In this document: piece after piece, positions 12,436-24,111 of the stretch
Layout of the letters: every line of letters begins with the position of its first letter
How positions within the stretch are numbered: the first letter of the stretch is position 1
NCBI GenBank assembly: GCA_008692225.1
Contig: VICG01000009.1
Coordinates: 62,001-126,000, forward strand
Source: Monilinia fructicola
Taxonomy: Eukaryota; Ascomycota; Leotiomycetes; Helotiales; Sclerotiniaceae
Reading direction: 5' to 3'
DNA length: 64,000 nucleotides
The notes under the pieces: model-generated
The model's input: the letters and a program-made list of their open reading frames with translations, nothing else
Told to the model about the DNA's origin: nothing
The model's database searches: none
Position numbers and translations under genes: made by a program

Positions 12436-14418
12436 GTTGATTGTGGTTGGAGAATGAACTTGAACAGAGTTGAACCACTGCAATTCACATTTGGGTGATT
12501 TTCATTCAACTTATATTCGTCCTCCAGCCCCCCTCTCCCTCCATCCATCCACCCATCCATCCTTCCTCATCTAGTCCTCGATATCAGAAAAATCGAGGCC
12601 CACTCGCAGACCATTCTAAAAGAAGTAGGTCTATAATTTCAGGTACGAGGGAAGCATCAATAACACATCACTCCACAGGTACCAAAGATAAACTTGAAGC
12701 TTTTTCAGACCATCATGGAAGGTAGTCTCACAAGATCCTCCAATTGGCGTCGATAAGAACAACGCATCTACCCCGCAGACAACGGTTGACATCGCACACA
12801 TTGAAAGTCCCGAAGCTAAGCACGAGTTCCAGTGGATACATGCATAGTTTGGGAGTATGAAGTAGTATTTGAATGCTTAGATTTCCCAAAGAGGCAGTTG
12901 ATAAAGGGCTTGGCAGCTAATGATAAGCTTTTTATGACAGAGCTATTTCTTCAAGCGAGTCTATATGGACATGCCTCTTTGGGAATTTTGATGATTTGGT
13001 GGCGGGAAATGTGACATGTCAGATGTTTTGATGCTGGTACAGCAGATGAATGGGGTGTAGGAGTCAGGACTGTAGAACTTATGCTAATCGTCAAAGTAGA
13101 ATGGGCGGCAATAAAGGAAAGACTCTTGACAGGATGACTAACGCGAATATGCAATACAGAGTCATGACGGGATCTTTTAGATTGAATAATTGACGAATTG
13201 TTTGCATGAAGTTGAGATTCAGAGATTTTGAGATTGTTTGTCTGACCTACATACCGTTTAGCTGTAGTGCCTGCATCACCGACTTTTTACAATAGCCGAG
13301 CCTGGGCTTGCATTGCCGTCGCGATCTCCCCGTCTTGGAAAATATTGGCTTTCATTGGCAGAACGTGTGTGAAAACTTGGCTCTTGGCAATATATTAATA
13401 AAGAATTCATCCGAAATCCTGTACTACTTTGGAGGTTTGGCATCAACTTAAAGTTGCTGTATAGATTAACATTTCTCCTTCATGCTCATTTAGGTCTTAG
13501 ATATTCTGTAGCCAAATGATGACAAGTTAACCAGTGCATGGCGAAATACCAACAGCAGTGTCTACGACGTAATAGCTTGCAGCGACATGTTGAATGAACC
13601 GTACCTGCTGTCACTTGCGAGGTCAATGTACAGTGTGGTCTCTAATTTGAAGTTCCTTTCATACAGTCCGAAGAGCTCCACGAACGCCGTAGAGCAACCA
13701 TCAGAGTCATAAGAAGCAGCCTTACCAGTATCTACTAGATGAAGACTCAGAGTCAGCGAAAGACTGTGTTTATGCAGAGGGTGGAGATTCATTGATTTTG
13801 AGGTTTCAGGCTATCTACACGTGATCTGAACTTCCGTATTCAACGCCTAACATTGGCTCCATAGGAGTTACTCAGATGTCTTGCATGTCATGGGTACTTA
13901 CTGTATTGTACTGTATGTATTTCAGCATGACGCCGACTAGACACTGCGTCAGTACTGTTTTGTATATTTAAGATCTACCGCAGATTTGCCAATTTAATTT
14001 TGTGCACGAGGGATGACCAAGGAGCGATACATGCACATATGAAAAGCAAAACATGATAAGTTTATGTTGAAGTAATTCTATTGAAGAAAGTACAGTGCTT
14101 TTGTACCTTGGGTATCATCTTCAATCCATCTTTAGTCACCCATCTAGCAATCTTTCTATCCGTGAGTGCTATGGTAGACAATATATCAAAAGAGAAAAAA
14201 AGAAAATGAATATAAGATCAAGCCTCTCGTTAAGAATCATACCCTTGAGCCCAGGATAAGAGTCATTATTATCCAAGCCATGTACCCAAAAGAAAAGAAC
14301 GCCGCCGAGGGTATAATTCCATGAATGACAACCTTGCATTCATAAGCCATAATACCCAGGTCCCAACCGCGTCCATTACCACCTCCTTCTCTTCATGAGA
14401 TCAATGAAGATTCATCAT
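12436..14418. other. Intergenic, no gene recognised
   Basis: About 2 kb between the 5' end of the carboxypeptidase and the 3' end of the sugar transporter. A CATC-rich pyrimidine tract lies at about 12520-12560 in the carboxypeptidase promoter. Short open frames (12832-13014, 13562-13792 minus) have no motif. No RNA gene could be confirmed. Confidence 0.5.
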
Positions 14419-16237
14419 TTAATCATTTCTGAATCCATCATGGGCTGCATTGCCACGGTGATGAGCATGAGGCGCTGGTGTAACCCCGTCAATATTGCTA
14501 GAGTCCTGTGTTTCTTTTCCTTCCCAGTTAGGCTTCTCTTTCTCCAAATCACTGGTACTTCTGCTCTCAACATCTCCAGTCTCGAAACCATATTGCCTGG
14601 CCATTTGCTCAATCTCGGCTGGGGATAAGTATGGTAAGTCTTGAGCAGCCTTGACGTAAGAGATGTTCTCGGTGTATCCCTTTGCGAAGATGATATCGAT
14701 TTCCTCGAGAGATCTGCGCTTGGTTTCTGGGTAGAAGAGATAGATGACAGGAATGAAACAAGCGTTGACTACTGCGAAGAAGAGATATGTACCCCAAGAA
14801 ATGTTGGCGATCATGATTGGAGTGACCATGACAATGGTGAAGTTGAAGAGCCAGTTGGAACATGTTGAGATGGCATTGGCTCTGGCACGAGTACGGAGAG
14901 GGTTAATTTCAGCTGGATACAACCATGGTAGTGGCAACCAGGTGGCACCAAAGAATGCGATGTAAGTGAAGAGACCGACACCTGCACCCTTTGCGGATGG
15001 ACCCAATCCATTTTGTGGGATAAGGCAAGCGAATACGAGAACCATGGAAAGACATTGTCCAACGGTACCAATGATAAACAACTTGCGACGACCGGCTTTT
15101 TCAATGATGAACCAAGATACGGTAGCGAAAATGGAATAAACAATCATGTTGACACCTCCAAGGAGAAGAGCCAAGTTTTTCGAAGTACCAATGGAGGTTT
15201 CAAAGAGAATTGGGAAATAGTAAATAACTGCGTTACATCCACCAAGTTGTTGGAAGAATTGAGAAGATGAACCAAGGAGCATACGGCGGAAATGTTGGGT
15301 TTTTCCTCCCGTGAACAAGGCAGAGAAAGGTGTTTTAGTAGCGGCTCCGGATGCCATGATACTGTCCATAATAATGGTCTTCTCCAATTGAACTTGTGGA
15401 TCGTGGTTTTCCAGACCGGCGAGAGCAGCGATGACGTTGAGTCCTTCTTCATGGCGTTCCTTGGCTAGGAGCCATCTTGGAGACTCTGGCAGGAAGTAAG
15501 TTCCAACGATAAGAATGATACCAAAGAATACCTGGAAAGCAATGGGGAAACGCCAGGTAAGGTCATCAGGGCCATAAGAAGCACCGTAGTCAATCCAGTA
15601 AGCAATCATGGTACCAAAGGCAATGACTCCTCCCTCAATACAGATAAGTAGACCACGATTGGTGGATCGACTACATTCTGCTTGATAGGTAGGGATGGTG
15701 GAGGTGTTGATTCCATTTCCAACACCGGTGATTGTTCTACCAATAATGAACTGAGCAGTTGCATGTGAGCCTTTAATAGCAGTAACTTGAATGACAACTC
15801 CGAAAATCATAATAATACCACCAAGCATCATCTGCGAAATTTTGGTTGTTAGTCAGGGCTTCTTATCTTATCGGAAGAATCTGGGGATGTGGGGGAAACT
15901 AAAAGGGGGGACAAGGGGAAACGAGGGGAAGTTGGGGGGGTAAACTCACAGCTCTTCTTCGACCAAGAGAGTCTCCATACCACAAGATGAAAATAGCACC
16001 CAGTAAACATCCAATCTCATAAATAGCTGTAACAAACCCTTGGTAAACACTATTGTCTTTGGTTTGTGGGAAGTAGTTGTTGAAAGGGTCTGCGGCGATG
16101 ATGCCCGACATAACACCTTGATCATAACCAAAAAGCAAGAATCCTGTGGTGGCAATAGTCGAGACCAGCAGGCCTAACTTTCGACCATGAAGACCTGCAA
16201 AGGTCTTCTGCGTTGGTGAAACCTCAGGTGAAGACAT
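14419..16237 (-). CDS. Sugar transporter, major facilitator superfamily
   Basis: Complement of 15950-16237 and 14419-15831; 566 residues, intact. It is a twelve-helix sugar porter. Signature blocks are FLLFGYDQGVMSG in helix 1, GDSLGRRRA in loop 2-3, the PESPRWL motif after helix 6, FFQQLGGCNAVIYYFP in helix 7, EKAGRRKLF in loop 8-9 and PETKRRSLEEID after helix 12. Such proteins import hexoses or related sugars with protons across the plasma membrane. The exact sugar cannot be read from the sequence. The intron (118 nt) falls right after GRRRA and holds an unusual series of G/C runs. The C-terminal tail is long and rich in Glu, Ser and His. A pyrimidine-rich promoter and the first ATG in frame support the start. 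Confidence 0.95.
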
Positions 16238-19200
16238 ATTGAATATTCAATGTGATGTATCTAAGGGAAGAAATCGTCCAGACTTCACAAATGTCTGGCT
16301 CAGCCAGGTAATATCAAAGTTATCTCTCACACGGCGCTGTTGCGCTACTGAAACTAACTTGTGGAGGTCTGGAGAAGAAGAGGAAAGAAATATGGGATGA
16401 AAGTCAGAGAAAATTGGAACGAAGGGGTAGATCTCTTGCTATATACTTGTTGATCAAAACCCCATCCTTCGTCTTACAAACTCATTGGATCCTCTATTTT
16501 TGAATGATGGAGGTAGAGTCCACATTTCTCATGCTTGTTCTACCAACCAACGTCGGAATGGTAAGATTAGGAAACCCGCATTTAACTGGCCCTCGAAGTA
16601 ACCTCCTGCAGGGTAATGTCAACTTTGCAGAACAATAATGCAGGGAATTCCAAGGCTACTCAGCTGTTGGATCAAGACATTGCGCGAGTTCCCAAATTTC
16701 ATGTGGAGCACCCAAGCATGATTGATCAAGATCTGCATCAAAATCATGACTAGAAAAGTTCCATATAAGAAAGCGGTGACTGCTTTTCAAGTTGGAGGAA
16801 GATTTAAAGAAGACGTGATTGGATGTTATTTCTAATCAACAAAGTTAAGAGACAAGCCTGTTGCTCTTCGTCCATACGCCACGGCATTTGCGTGACTAGT
16901 TGGATATTGATTAGTTTCGGGGTAAAAAGAACAGATTAAATAGACCCGCACTAGACGTCACTCGTCCAAACTACTGCGGGGAGTCCAAGGTTAGTGTAAC
17001 CGTATGAACTTGAGCGTAGGATTGAGAAGATTGTCTGATTTGTCTTTGTAAGAAGTGGAACAATGGATCCTACTGTAATGATCTTTTTGAGTGGAGGTTT
17101 GCAGGATTAGGTTACCATGTAGAATCTATAATGCTACCTAGAGACTAGAGAGTATATTGATGCTGAAAAAGTCATGATATACTTCGTATGATATTGTCTC
17201 CATACTGTTTGCAATCAGATGCATGGACATCAACATGAATCATGATCGATAGATATCTACTTTAACTCAAGCAAATCGAAAACTAAGCTGCATGAAATAC
17301 GGAAGGCTTTTTGCTTAATCTTAATGCTTATCCCGTTGCTTAGCGAACTACTGGCCCGATAGTTAGCAGTCTCTTGGCCGCAATACCTCGGCGGGTTAAC
17401 CTTAACTCATTCAATACATCAATACTCTACCTAGCTGGAGGTACTATCTTCCAAGTTATATCTGCCAAGTTGGGGCAAGTGTGTATTTAGAGAGAAAATG
17501 TTTTTGTACAACCGCGCATGCCATGGTTTGGGTAATAATGACGATGATCTATTCGAGTACTATCAAAACAAAACCTCACATGTTAAAAGTTATTCCTACT
17601 TTGCCATCTTGTTACGATAAAAGAGATGCAATATAACGTCATAATAGGAAATAATATGCTAAGATAGACCGAGGCACTTCCGAGATACAGTTAGATTGGA
17701 TCTTTGTGCCCGCAAGGTCCCTGCAGCGGGAAAGTATATAGGCGTGAGAAGGATTCATTGGGTGGCTGGCGCGATACTGGAGAGGCGGCGGGACGAGTAA
17801 GATGACGGAGAGAAGAGAATTTTGTGGAAAGTGTCCCGATGTTGTGGATCAAGTGGATTTCATGGAGTAATCTGGGAAAGTCAATGAACTGGAGCAGCGG
17901 AGTTGTTTAGCAACTTATTGCACGGTACTGTATTGGTTTCCTTGTGGGTGAATAGCCCAACTCCTTCCCGCATCCCAAGTTCCCTGAAGGCTGAAATAAT
18001 TAATTACTTTATCAGTCGCTTCACCCCCAGTTCCGAAGATAATGCGATGACATGAGCGCTAATGCAGTTGGGAAGAAGTACGACTCATGGATTATCCGTA
18101 TCGATTTGTGATGAAGTACAGAGTAAAGTATCGTTGGAGACAAACGGACATTTCTACTAAGACCAAACAGTAATGCTGCAACCAAGTTCTTCCTGGGTCG
18201 CTGTGTATTCAACCGAAAGGAAAAGCACAAAGGAACGAGAGGTAAGACACAAGGAAAGAACTAAAGTCAGATTTGACAACATTGTAGCGAGTATCATGCT
18301 ATTGCCATTGTCTTGAACCTGGGTATTGTTGTCTACTCTACTCGAGTACAGTCAGTACAGTACTACCTACCTACATTAGTGTTTCCATTTGCCCATCCTG
18401 CCTGCCTTCCTGCAGCTATGCTGGTGAAACGCGAAAAGATGGAGAGTTTGGTGGAGAATGGAGATATTGCAGTGGAGAAGCTGGGCCCTCCACAACCTTG
18501 AACTTGCGTACAACATCCCCAATCACAGACCACCAAATCACGAGTTTGATAACACGGAAAAGCGTGACTGGGTTCATTCGCACGTATCCCGGGAAATCGT
18601 CTCATTATTATGTTCGGGTTTGCTGCAAGAAAAGTCCACTACGTTCCGAACTGCAGCACACGTTTCGCAGGTTGTAAGAAATTTTCATCAGCCCGCGGTT
18701 TTATTGATAATATCCGAATTTGAGCGGCTAATCAGATATCGGTGTCCTACTCGGTGCGTAGTCTTGTCGATCACAATCATGCGCCAAGGATGTCTCTGCC
18801 CTCAAGTGGTACAGTAAAAACAAGCCAGGCTTCGTATGTTGTTATCGTCAGCATTCAACCATAGAATTCTTGGGAGTTTAAGACATGCTTATGTCAAAGG
18901 CTCAAGTATTCGATGCAATAAGAAGCGGTCTAAGAAGATAATAAAATGGAGAGCTGCCGTATATCTCCAGCATTTGCCAAAGCGGAAAAATCGGCAATAG
19001 ACCAGTATCGATAAAGGATGAAGGCTCCGAAGCGTCAATTATTTCATCTCCACTGGTAGTAACAAATTCCTGAGACAATGAAGATATGCATGTGCGATAA
19101 AATTGGAGAGGCACTCTGTGAGAGAGAGAATGGACTATTCCTCCTCGGGTGGAGTTAATAGGCATGGTGGATAATCAGTTGACAAAACGAAGAGGATGAG

Positions 19201-19781
19201 ACCATGATCTGATTCAATATTTTCTTCACGTTCATTGCCCAAGGAGGCATCAAGGCATTGAGTGATGGATTGGTAACTTTCATATTGGGAGTCTCGTGGA
19301 CCGAACACAAGTCTTGTGTCCCGAAATCGAAATCTAAAACAGATATGATTTCTACGATATTCGAGGAGTCATTTTCCGCCGCGGAATAGGAACTAATGAG
19401 TCGGGGCGACGTTATGTTTTCAATTGGTGTCCTTTTTTGCGACTGTTGAAGACGCTTGCATGTTTCGGCTGCAAGTCATTGAATTGGGTTGATCACTTCT
19501 GTTTCAAAGCGATTGTTAACGAATAAAGCGATGATCAGACGGAAGGATCAACAGTCACAGGGCATCAAGTATTGGTCAAAAGGAAATTGAATTGGCGAGC
19601 TGTTCTTGAAAAACAAATCTATATTACACGGTGAGGTTCAAAAGCTGGGCAACAGACGCTTCTGTAGCTAGTTCGCTAAACTACTCCGTATAACAGGTAA
19701 CTTAAGGTAATGGATGTACAGGACAAAACCACGTTTCTGCCATACTATCGATTGTCACGCGATGCAACACGAGACTACATA
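16238..19781. other. Intergenic, 3.5 kb without recognised genes
   Basis: Lies between the start of the sugar transporter and the end of the coiled-coil gene. Only short open frames without motifs occur. One TACTCCGTA palindromic motif lies at 19682-19690. The first kilobase probably holds the promoter of the transporter. No tRNA or other structured RNA was recognised. Confidence 0.5.
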
Positions 19782-21809
19782 CTACTTCTCTCCTACTTCC
19801 TGGAAGTCTTCGGTTCCACCTCCGCCGCGCATGAGAGTAGCAGCCAATACCTCAGCTCGCTCTCTTGCTGCCAAATTCTGTTCCTCGATCTGATCTACCG
19901 TCGCCAGACATCTATAACCCCCCACCTGTTTTCGTCTCTTTTCCTCCAATTTTTTCAATTCTTCTTGATCTGCTCTCTCGTTGAACGAAGACGTGTGTTT
20001 TATTGAACTCATTTCATCATCACCTTTGTTACCGGTAGGTTCGTCATCCCAAGCAACGGCCTTGCCCTTTCCTTTTCCATCCCGCTTCAATATACCTTGT
20101 ATTGGCCCAGGTTGCACGTTATTCTTGAGGGCTTTCGCTTCTTCTTGATATTTCACCTTGAACTTTTCGAAATCGGCAAGAGCTTTTTCTTGTATTGCAT
20201 AAATTCTCCGGTGCTCTGAGTTTCCATTTCGTAGTGGACGTGAATCTCGAATCGCTTTTACCGGAAAAATAATGGGAAGCAAAGGTTCAAGCTTTTGTGG
20301 AGATTTTGCTACTTTTGGAACCAGAGGAGACATGGGAGGGATTGGAAAATGTTCTCTTGGAAAGTTAATAACCGTTTGCTCCTCTGCTGATTGTGAGGGG
20401 TGGATGGTCGATTTTGGCTCGCCCCCTTTTACCGATTCATTGGCATGCTCACGTTGGTGAAAAGGTAGTGCTTGGCATGGCGATAATTTTCTGTTGGATG
20501 ATTGGGGATCTTCAGCAGCCCATATTCCTTGATGATGAGATTTTGGCAAGTCAGCATCGTTGGCGCGTACATGTTGACGGTGTACACGTCTTTCGGGTTC
20601 TTGAGACTGCGAAGAACTATCTGGTGTGCGGTGGGCTTTTCTTCTTCCTCTATCTTCTAACCCGGATGGCCCATTTCCATGTTCCTGTACAAGAGGTTTG
20701 AATTCTTTTTCAGGTCTTGTTGGAAGTGGTGGTGCATGTCCTGGTCTGGGATATGCGTGCGGATGTTCAACGCGAGCTCGCGAATCATTATGCTTGCCTT
20801 TATCGCCCACCTCTGTGTTTTTCCATACCCTATCTCCTTTTACAAATTCGATCAAATTTTCTGCGCCTTTGAGAACGACCCCTTCAGCACGTGCGATGGC
20901 TTGATTCACACCCATCAATAAGTCATTCCTCGTTCTTGTGTCATTTTCCCTTGCTGCCAATCGTTGGCCTTGTTTTGCTACCCATTCCTTGTTTGCCTTT
21001 CTTCGTGATTCAGCCAGTTGCCTTAGGCCTTTTGGAGCCTTTGGCGATGATTTCTTCTTGCTTTTACCTTCCTCTGCTTGTCGTTCACCTCCACTGTTCC
21101 GAACATCTCTATCAATAACCACCTCTTGGAGAACATGTTCACCACGTCCAATATTATGTTTGATTCTCTCCCTATTTTCACTTTCATCAGGAACTCCCAT
21201 ACTTTCCGAGCCATCATTCGGATATTGTACACTCGTGATAATATCCTCATCACGATCATTAACGCCACGTACAGAGTGGTGATCGATCTTCGTCTTCTCT
21301 TTCAAGTCCTTCAAAGCGCGTTCTTGCCATCGAGCCTTGACTTGTTCTTCCGCAGCTCGACGACGACCCTCCATTTCCAGCGTTTCCTTTTCACGTTTAA
21401 GGTCCCGTATTTTGATTTCTTGTGCTCGCAAACAGGTTGTTTCTTCTTCGGACTTCGAAGCGTCGTGGCTCCTCTGTAGTTCACCAAGTGGCTCTGAGGC
21501 TTTTAGCACGAGAACATCCGTATCAAGAACAACCTCAGTCGAGAGAAGGGGGATATTTGGCGAGCTGACAGCAGGAGCTCGGGAGTCTGAATCTTCTGTG
21601 ACTAAAGTAAGATCACGCTCAAATATTGCACCTTCCTCAAGCGTAAGACCTGTTATATGAAGCCTTAGATCTGGCGGTGTATTCCTGTCAATATTGTATT
21701 CATAAATACTTTGAAGTAATTTTTGCCGCGCTTCCTGAGCTGATAGCGATGTGGTACTTGCAGCAATAGACGATACGCTTGATCCCTCGGGGATGGAAAT
21801 ATGATTCAT
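19782..21809 (-). CDS. Coiled-coil, low-complexity hypothetical protein
   Basis: Single exon of 675 residues from ATG 21809 (MNHISIPEGSS). The frame stays open 47 codons further upstream, but the part there is AT-rich and unlike protein, so the internal ATG is preferred. The first 75 residues hold a short helical segment (EARQKLLQSIYEYNIDRNT). Residues about 130-170 form a strong charged coiled coil (EIKIRDLKREKETLEMEGRR). Lys/Arg-rich and Pro-rich parts follow, and a second coiled coil precedes the C-terminus (DQEELKKLEEKRRKQV). A KGKGKAVAWDDEP motif occurs near residue 590. No known domain is recognised and no function is proposed. The length of the open frame and even codon use make it a real gene. 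Confidence 0.75.
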   Translation of the reverse strand: MNHISIPEGSSVSSIAASTTSLSAQEARQKLLQSIYEYNIDRNTPPDLRLHITGLTLEEGAIFERDLTLVTEDSDSRAPAVSSPNIPLLSTEVVLDTDVLVLKASEPLGELQRSHDASKSEEETTCLRAQEIKIRDLKREKETLEMEGRRRAAEEQVKARWQERALKDLKEKTKIDHHSVRGVNDRDEDIITSVQYPNDGSESMGVPDESENRERIKHNIGRGEHVLQEVVIDRDVRNSGGERQAEEGKSKKKSSPKAPKGLRQLAESRRKANKEWVAKQGQRLAARENDTRTRNDLLMGVNQAIARAEGVVLKGAENLIEFVKGDRVWKNTEVGDKGKHNDSRARVEHPHAYPRPGHAPPLPTRPEKEFKPLVQEHGNGPSGLEDRGRRKAHRTPDSSSQSQEPERRVHRQHVRANDADLPKSHHQGIWAAEDPQSSNRKLSPCQALPFHQREHANESVKGGEPKSTIHPSQSAEEQTVINFPREHFPIPPMSPLVPKVAKSPQKLEPLLPIIFPVKAIRDSRPLRNGNSEHRRIYAIQEKALADFEKFKVKYQEEAKALKNNVQPGPIQGILKRDGKGKGKAVAWDDEPTGNKGDDEMSSIKHTSSFNERADQEELKKLEEKRRKQVGGYRCLATVDQIEEQNLAARERAEVLAATLMRGGGGTEDFQEVGEK

Positions 21810-23239
21810 AACGACGGTTTGCTTGTTATTGTTGTGGTTTGGGTTCGGGAAGTATTGTAAATTGATGAAAACCGAGTGCGACCAGATTTTAAATAGAAGT
21901 TTAGAGCTGTTCAGTACAGCGGATGGGACTATTTTTACATTATCACACACTAATCAGACATATTATAGAAGTTTGTGAATGGAATCGAATGGAGATAACA
22001 CTTAGATGATTCAGTCATGAGACTGCTGTATCATCATATACCTAAGTAGGCAAAATATATTTAATTATGATTCGATTCACAAGAAGCGTTTTGACTGTCT
22101 CGAAACAACCTGGAATCACCTATAACTTTGCAATATTGTAAGACTATATAATCTGACCTTGAAAATTCAAATAACGTTGTTCTAATCTGAAAAATCTAAA
22201 TGTTATTATTCGAGTCTTGAAGCTTATGATACTATACAATTATACCTGGTTTGAAACAAATTATCCTTCGATATATCACAGATAAAACTCTTGCGATTTG
22301 AAGTTATTAACGCTTCCAGGGTTGACATATAAGTATCGTAAAGATACTCTCACAGTACTTTCGGGTATCAAAAAACCCCCCTATTTTAACAAATAGTTCC
22401 AAATTCTAATTAATCATCAACTACTTCTGCTCAACCAAAAGGATCATACATAAGCCCTTGCCGTTGAGGTGTGAGAAAGTAGGGAAAGGTGAATCAATAC
22501 TTATCTCACACTTCCAAGAACATACCATATGATAACGCAGGAATGGAAGAGGCATCATATTCTCATTTCTACATCTTAAATAGTTCAAGGAAATTTGACT
22601 CTTCATTGCCCTCCAACCCTTCACTCACTCTAGCAAACATGAAAAAACATCTAGTCCCTCCCTCTCTTAGTCTTCCCCCATTAACAAGATTTCCTCTACC
22701 GTTAATACTGCCTACATTTACTGCCCCAGATATAACTATCCCACCAAATCCAATCATCACTTCAACCAACACTCAATGCAACCTTCAATATCACATCCAT
22801 TTGTTTCCTACATTACAACATCAAAATTTCAAAACGTACACTTCCAAAGTCTATTCCTATCATCGACAAGCAATCCATCCAATATAAGCAACATAGAACC
22901 CGATGATCAACCCCGTTTCAGTAAAAAGTACCTGCCTTACCCAACCCGAAAAACCAACCAGCTTCCGCTATATCAATACCCCAAGCCAACACCCGAACCA
23001 TACCACCTGCAAACCACTTCTACAACACAATTTTGAAGATCCCAAAAACTAGCTGCGAGGAGCGGTTGGCTCAGAGGAGCCATGAGTATCAATCGTACAT
23101 CCTCTATAACGCACCGCTCCCCCACTCACCCCAGACATGAAATAGTACTAGTTGAAACGCAACCCACCGAGTGATCAAACAGCGTGGGTTTAAATCAACA
23201 ACTAGTCTCCTTGAAGCCCACTCGGTACAACAAAACAAC
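21810..23239. other. AT-rich upstream region, no certain gene
   Basis: 21810-22490 is AT-rich, with nothing recognisable beyond the promoter of the coiled-coil gene. 22489-23036 contains overlapping plus-strand frames rich in Pro, Ser, Thr and Asn. They look like low-complexity sequence and could belong to the doubtful gene that follows, but no start, splice site or domain supports this. Confidence 0.4.
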
Positions 23240-23605
23240 AAACCAACCAAGCAACAACCAACCAACCAATAAACCAGCACGAGGATACCAATCGATCGAG
23301 AGAATCCTCCGCATCCAAGGACCCGCTCATACACCCAGCCCTGGTGAAAATCCGCTGGAACCCTCAATGCTCGAAAACATATCAAGAAATCCATCCACAA
23401 GATGTACTGCGAGATATCAAGCGCATCGACGGAGCGGGCCCGGAAATTTGCCAAGCTAGCCTGCGAGTTCACCACGAGGTGGGAGGAATCGTGGGGGATT
23501 CTTGGTGGATATGGATATGCGAGGCGATCTCGGTTTGCTATCATGATCTTTCATTATTGTAAGTCGCTGATGATACCTTTACCAGTGACGCGTATCCGTA
23601 TCTAA
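23240..23605 (+). CDS. Possible small gene or exon, frame broken once
   Basis: Two plus-strand frames join into a natural-looking peptide if one A is removed from the AAAA run near 23349. The first part reads SASKDPLIHPALVK. The second reads KIHKMYCEISS-like sequence followed by ERARKFAKLACEFTTRWEES and a Gly/Tyr-rich stretch (WGILGGYGYARRSRFAIMIF). A GTAAGT donor at about 23559 could mark an exon end. No start codon or family is recognised, so both the gene and its limits are tentative. Confidence 0.33.
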
Positions 23606-23870
23606 AATTTGTTTGGGGGGAGAGGGGGGGTAGCCCTGTGTGTAGGTATGGATGTGTGAACTACCCCAGGAATGATGGGGAGCGACCTAAAATTGTAGGT
23701 GAGATATACAGATGCAGCGGTGGTTGTGGAAATAATATTGGACGTTTGTAATACGTACTATTACCGAACGACCACTCAAAGTTTTGCCAAATTGAGGTTG
23801 CACATATTTTGAAGTCCAGCATGTTGCATATTACCTATTGGACTGTAAAGCATCTGATATCAAGGATATA

Positions 23871-23930
23871 CTTTTTACTTTACTTTACTTTAATTTACTT
23901 TACTTCACTTCACTTCACTTCACTTTACTG
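23871..23930. repeat. ACTTT/ACTTC pentanucleotide tract
   Basis: About twelve units of TTTAC/TTCAC in tandem with small variations. A similar TTTAC-type tract is seen upstream of the gene at 31919 (about 31822-31861). This is a simple-sequence repeat without coding potential. Confidence 0.8.
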
Positions 23931-24111
23931 ATACTGAAAATGCAGAATAGTATCTCAAGTCGACGTGATCACACCTTTTATACGCTTGGATCAATAATTC
24001 AAAATTGCACAATCCCACTTTCATCGCGCCATGCTCCTTGTCTACCCAAACCCAATCCCAATGTAACCAATTCCAAATCGCCAAAATCAATGCAGCAAAC
24101 ACAATTCCAAA

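Noticed and set aside
12780..12850. Stretch with GTCCCGAAGCTAAGCACGAG resembling part of 5S rRNA
   Set aside because: Only the TAAGCAC core fits; neither helix I nor the control region is present. The real 5S gene is at 54949-55067.
10834..16237. Carboxypeptidase, transporter and neighbours as a secondary-metabolite or secretion cluster
   Set aside because: No synthase, oxidase or pathway regulator is nearby, and gaps of 2-3.5 kb separate the genes.
23104..23544. 146-codon minus-strand frame rich in Leu, Val, Gly and Trp
   Set aside because: It is antisense to a more natural-looking plus-strand frame, and its Trp/Cys-rich hydrophobic run is what reverse translation of CCA/AAC repeats gives.
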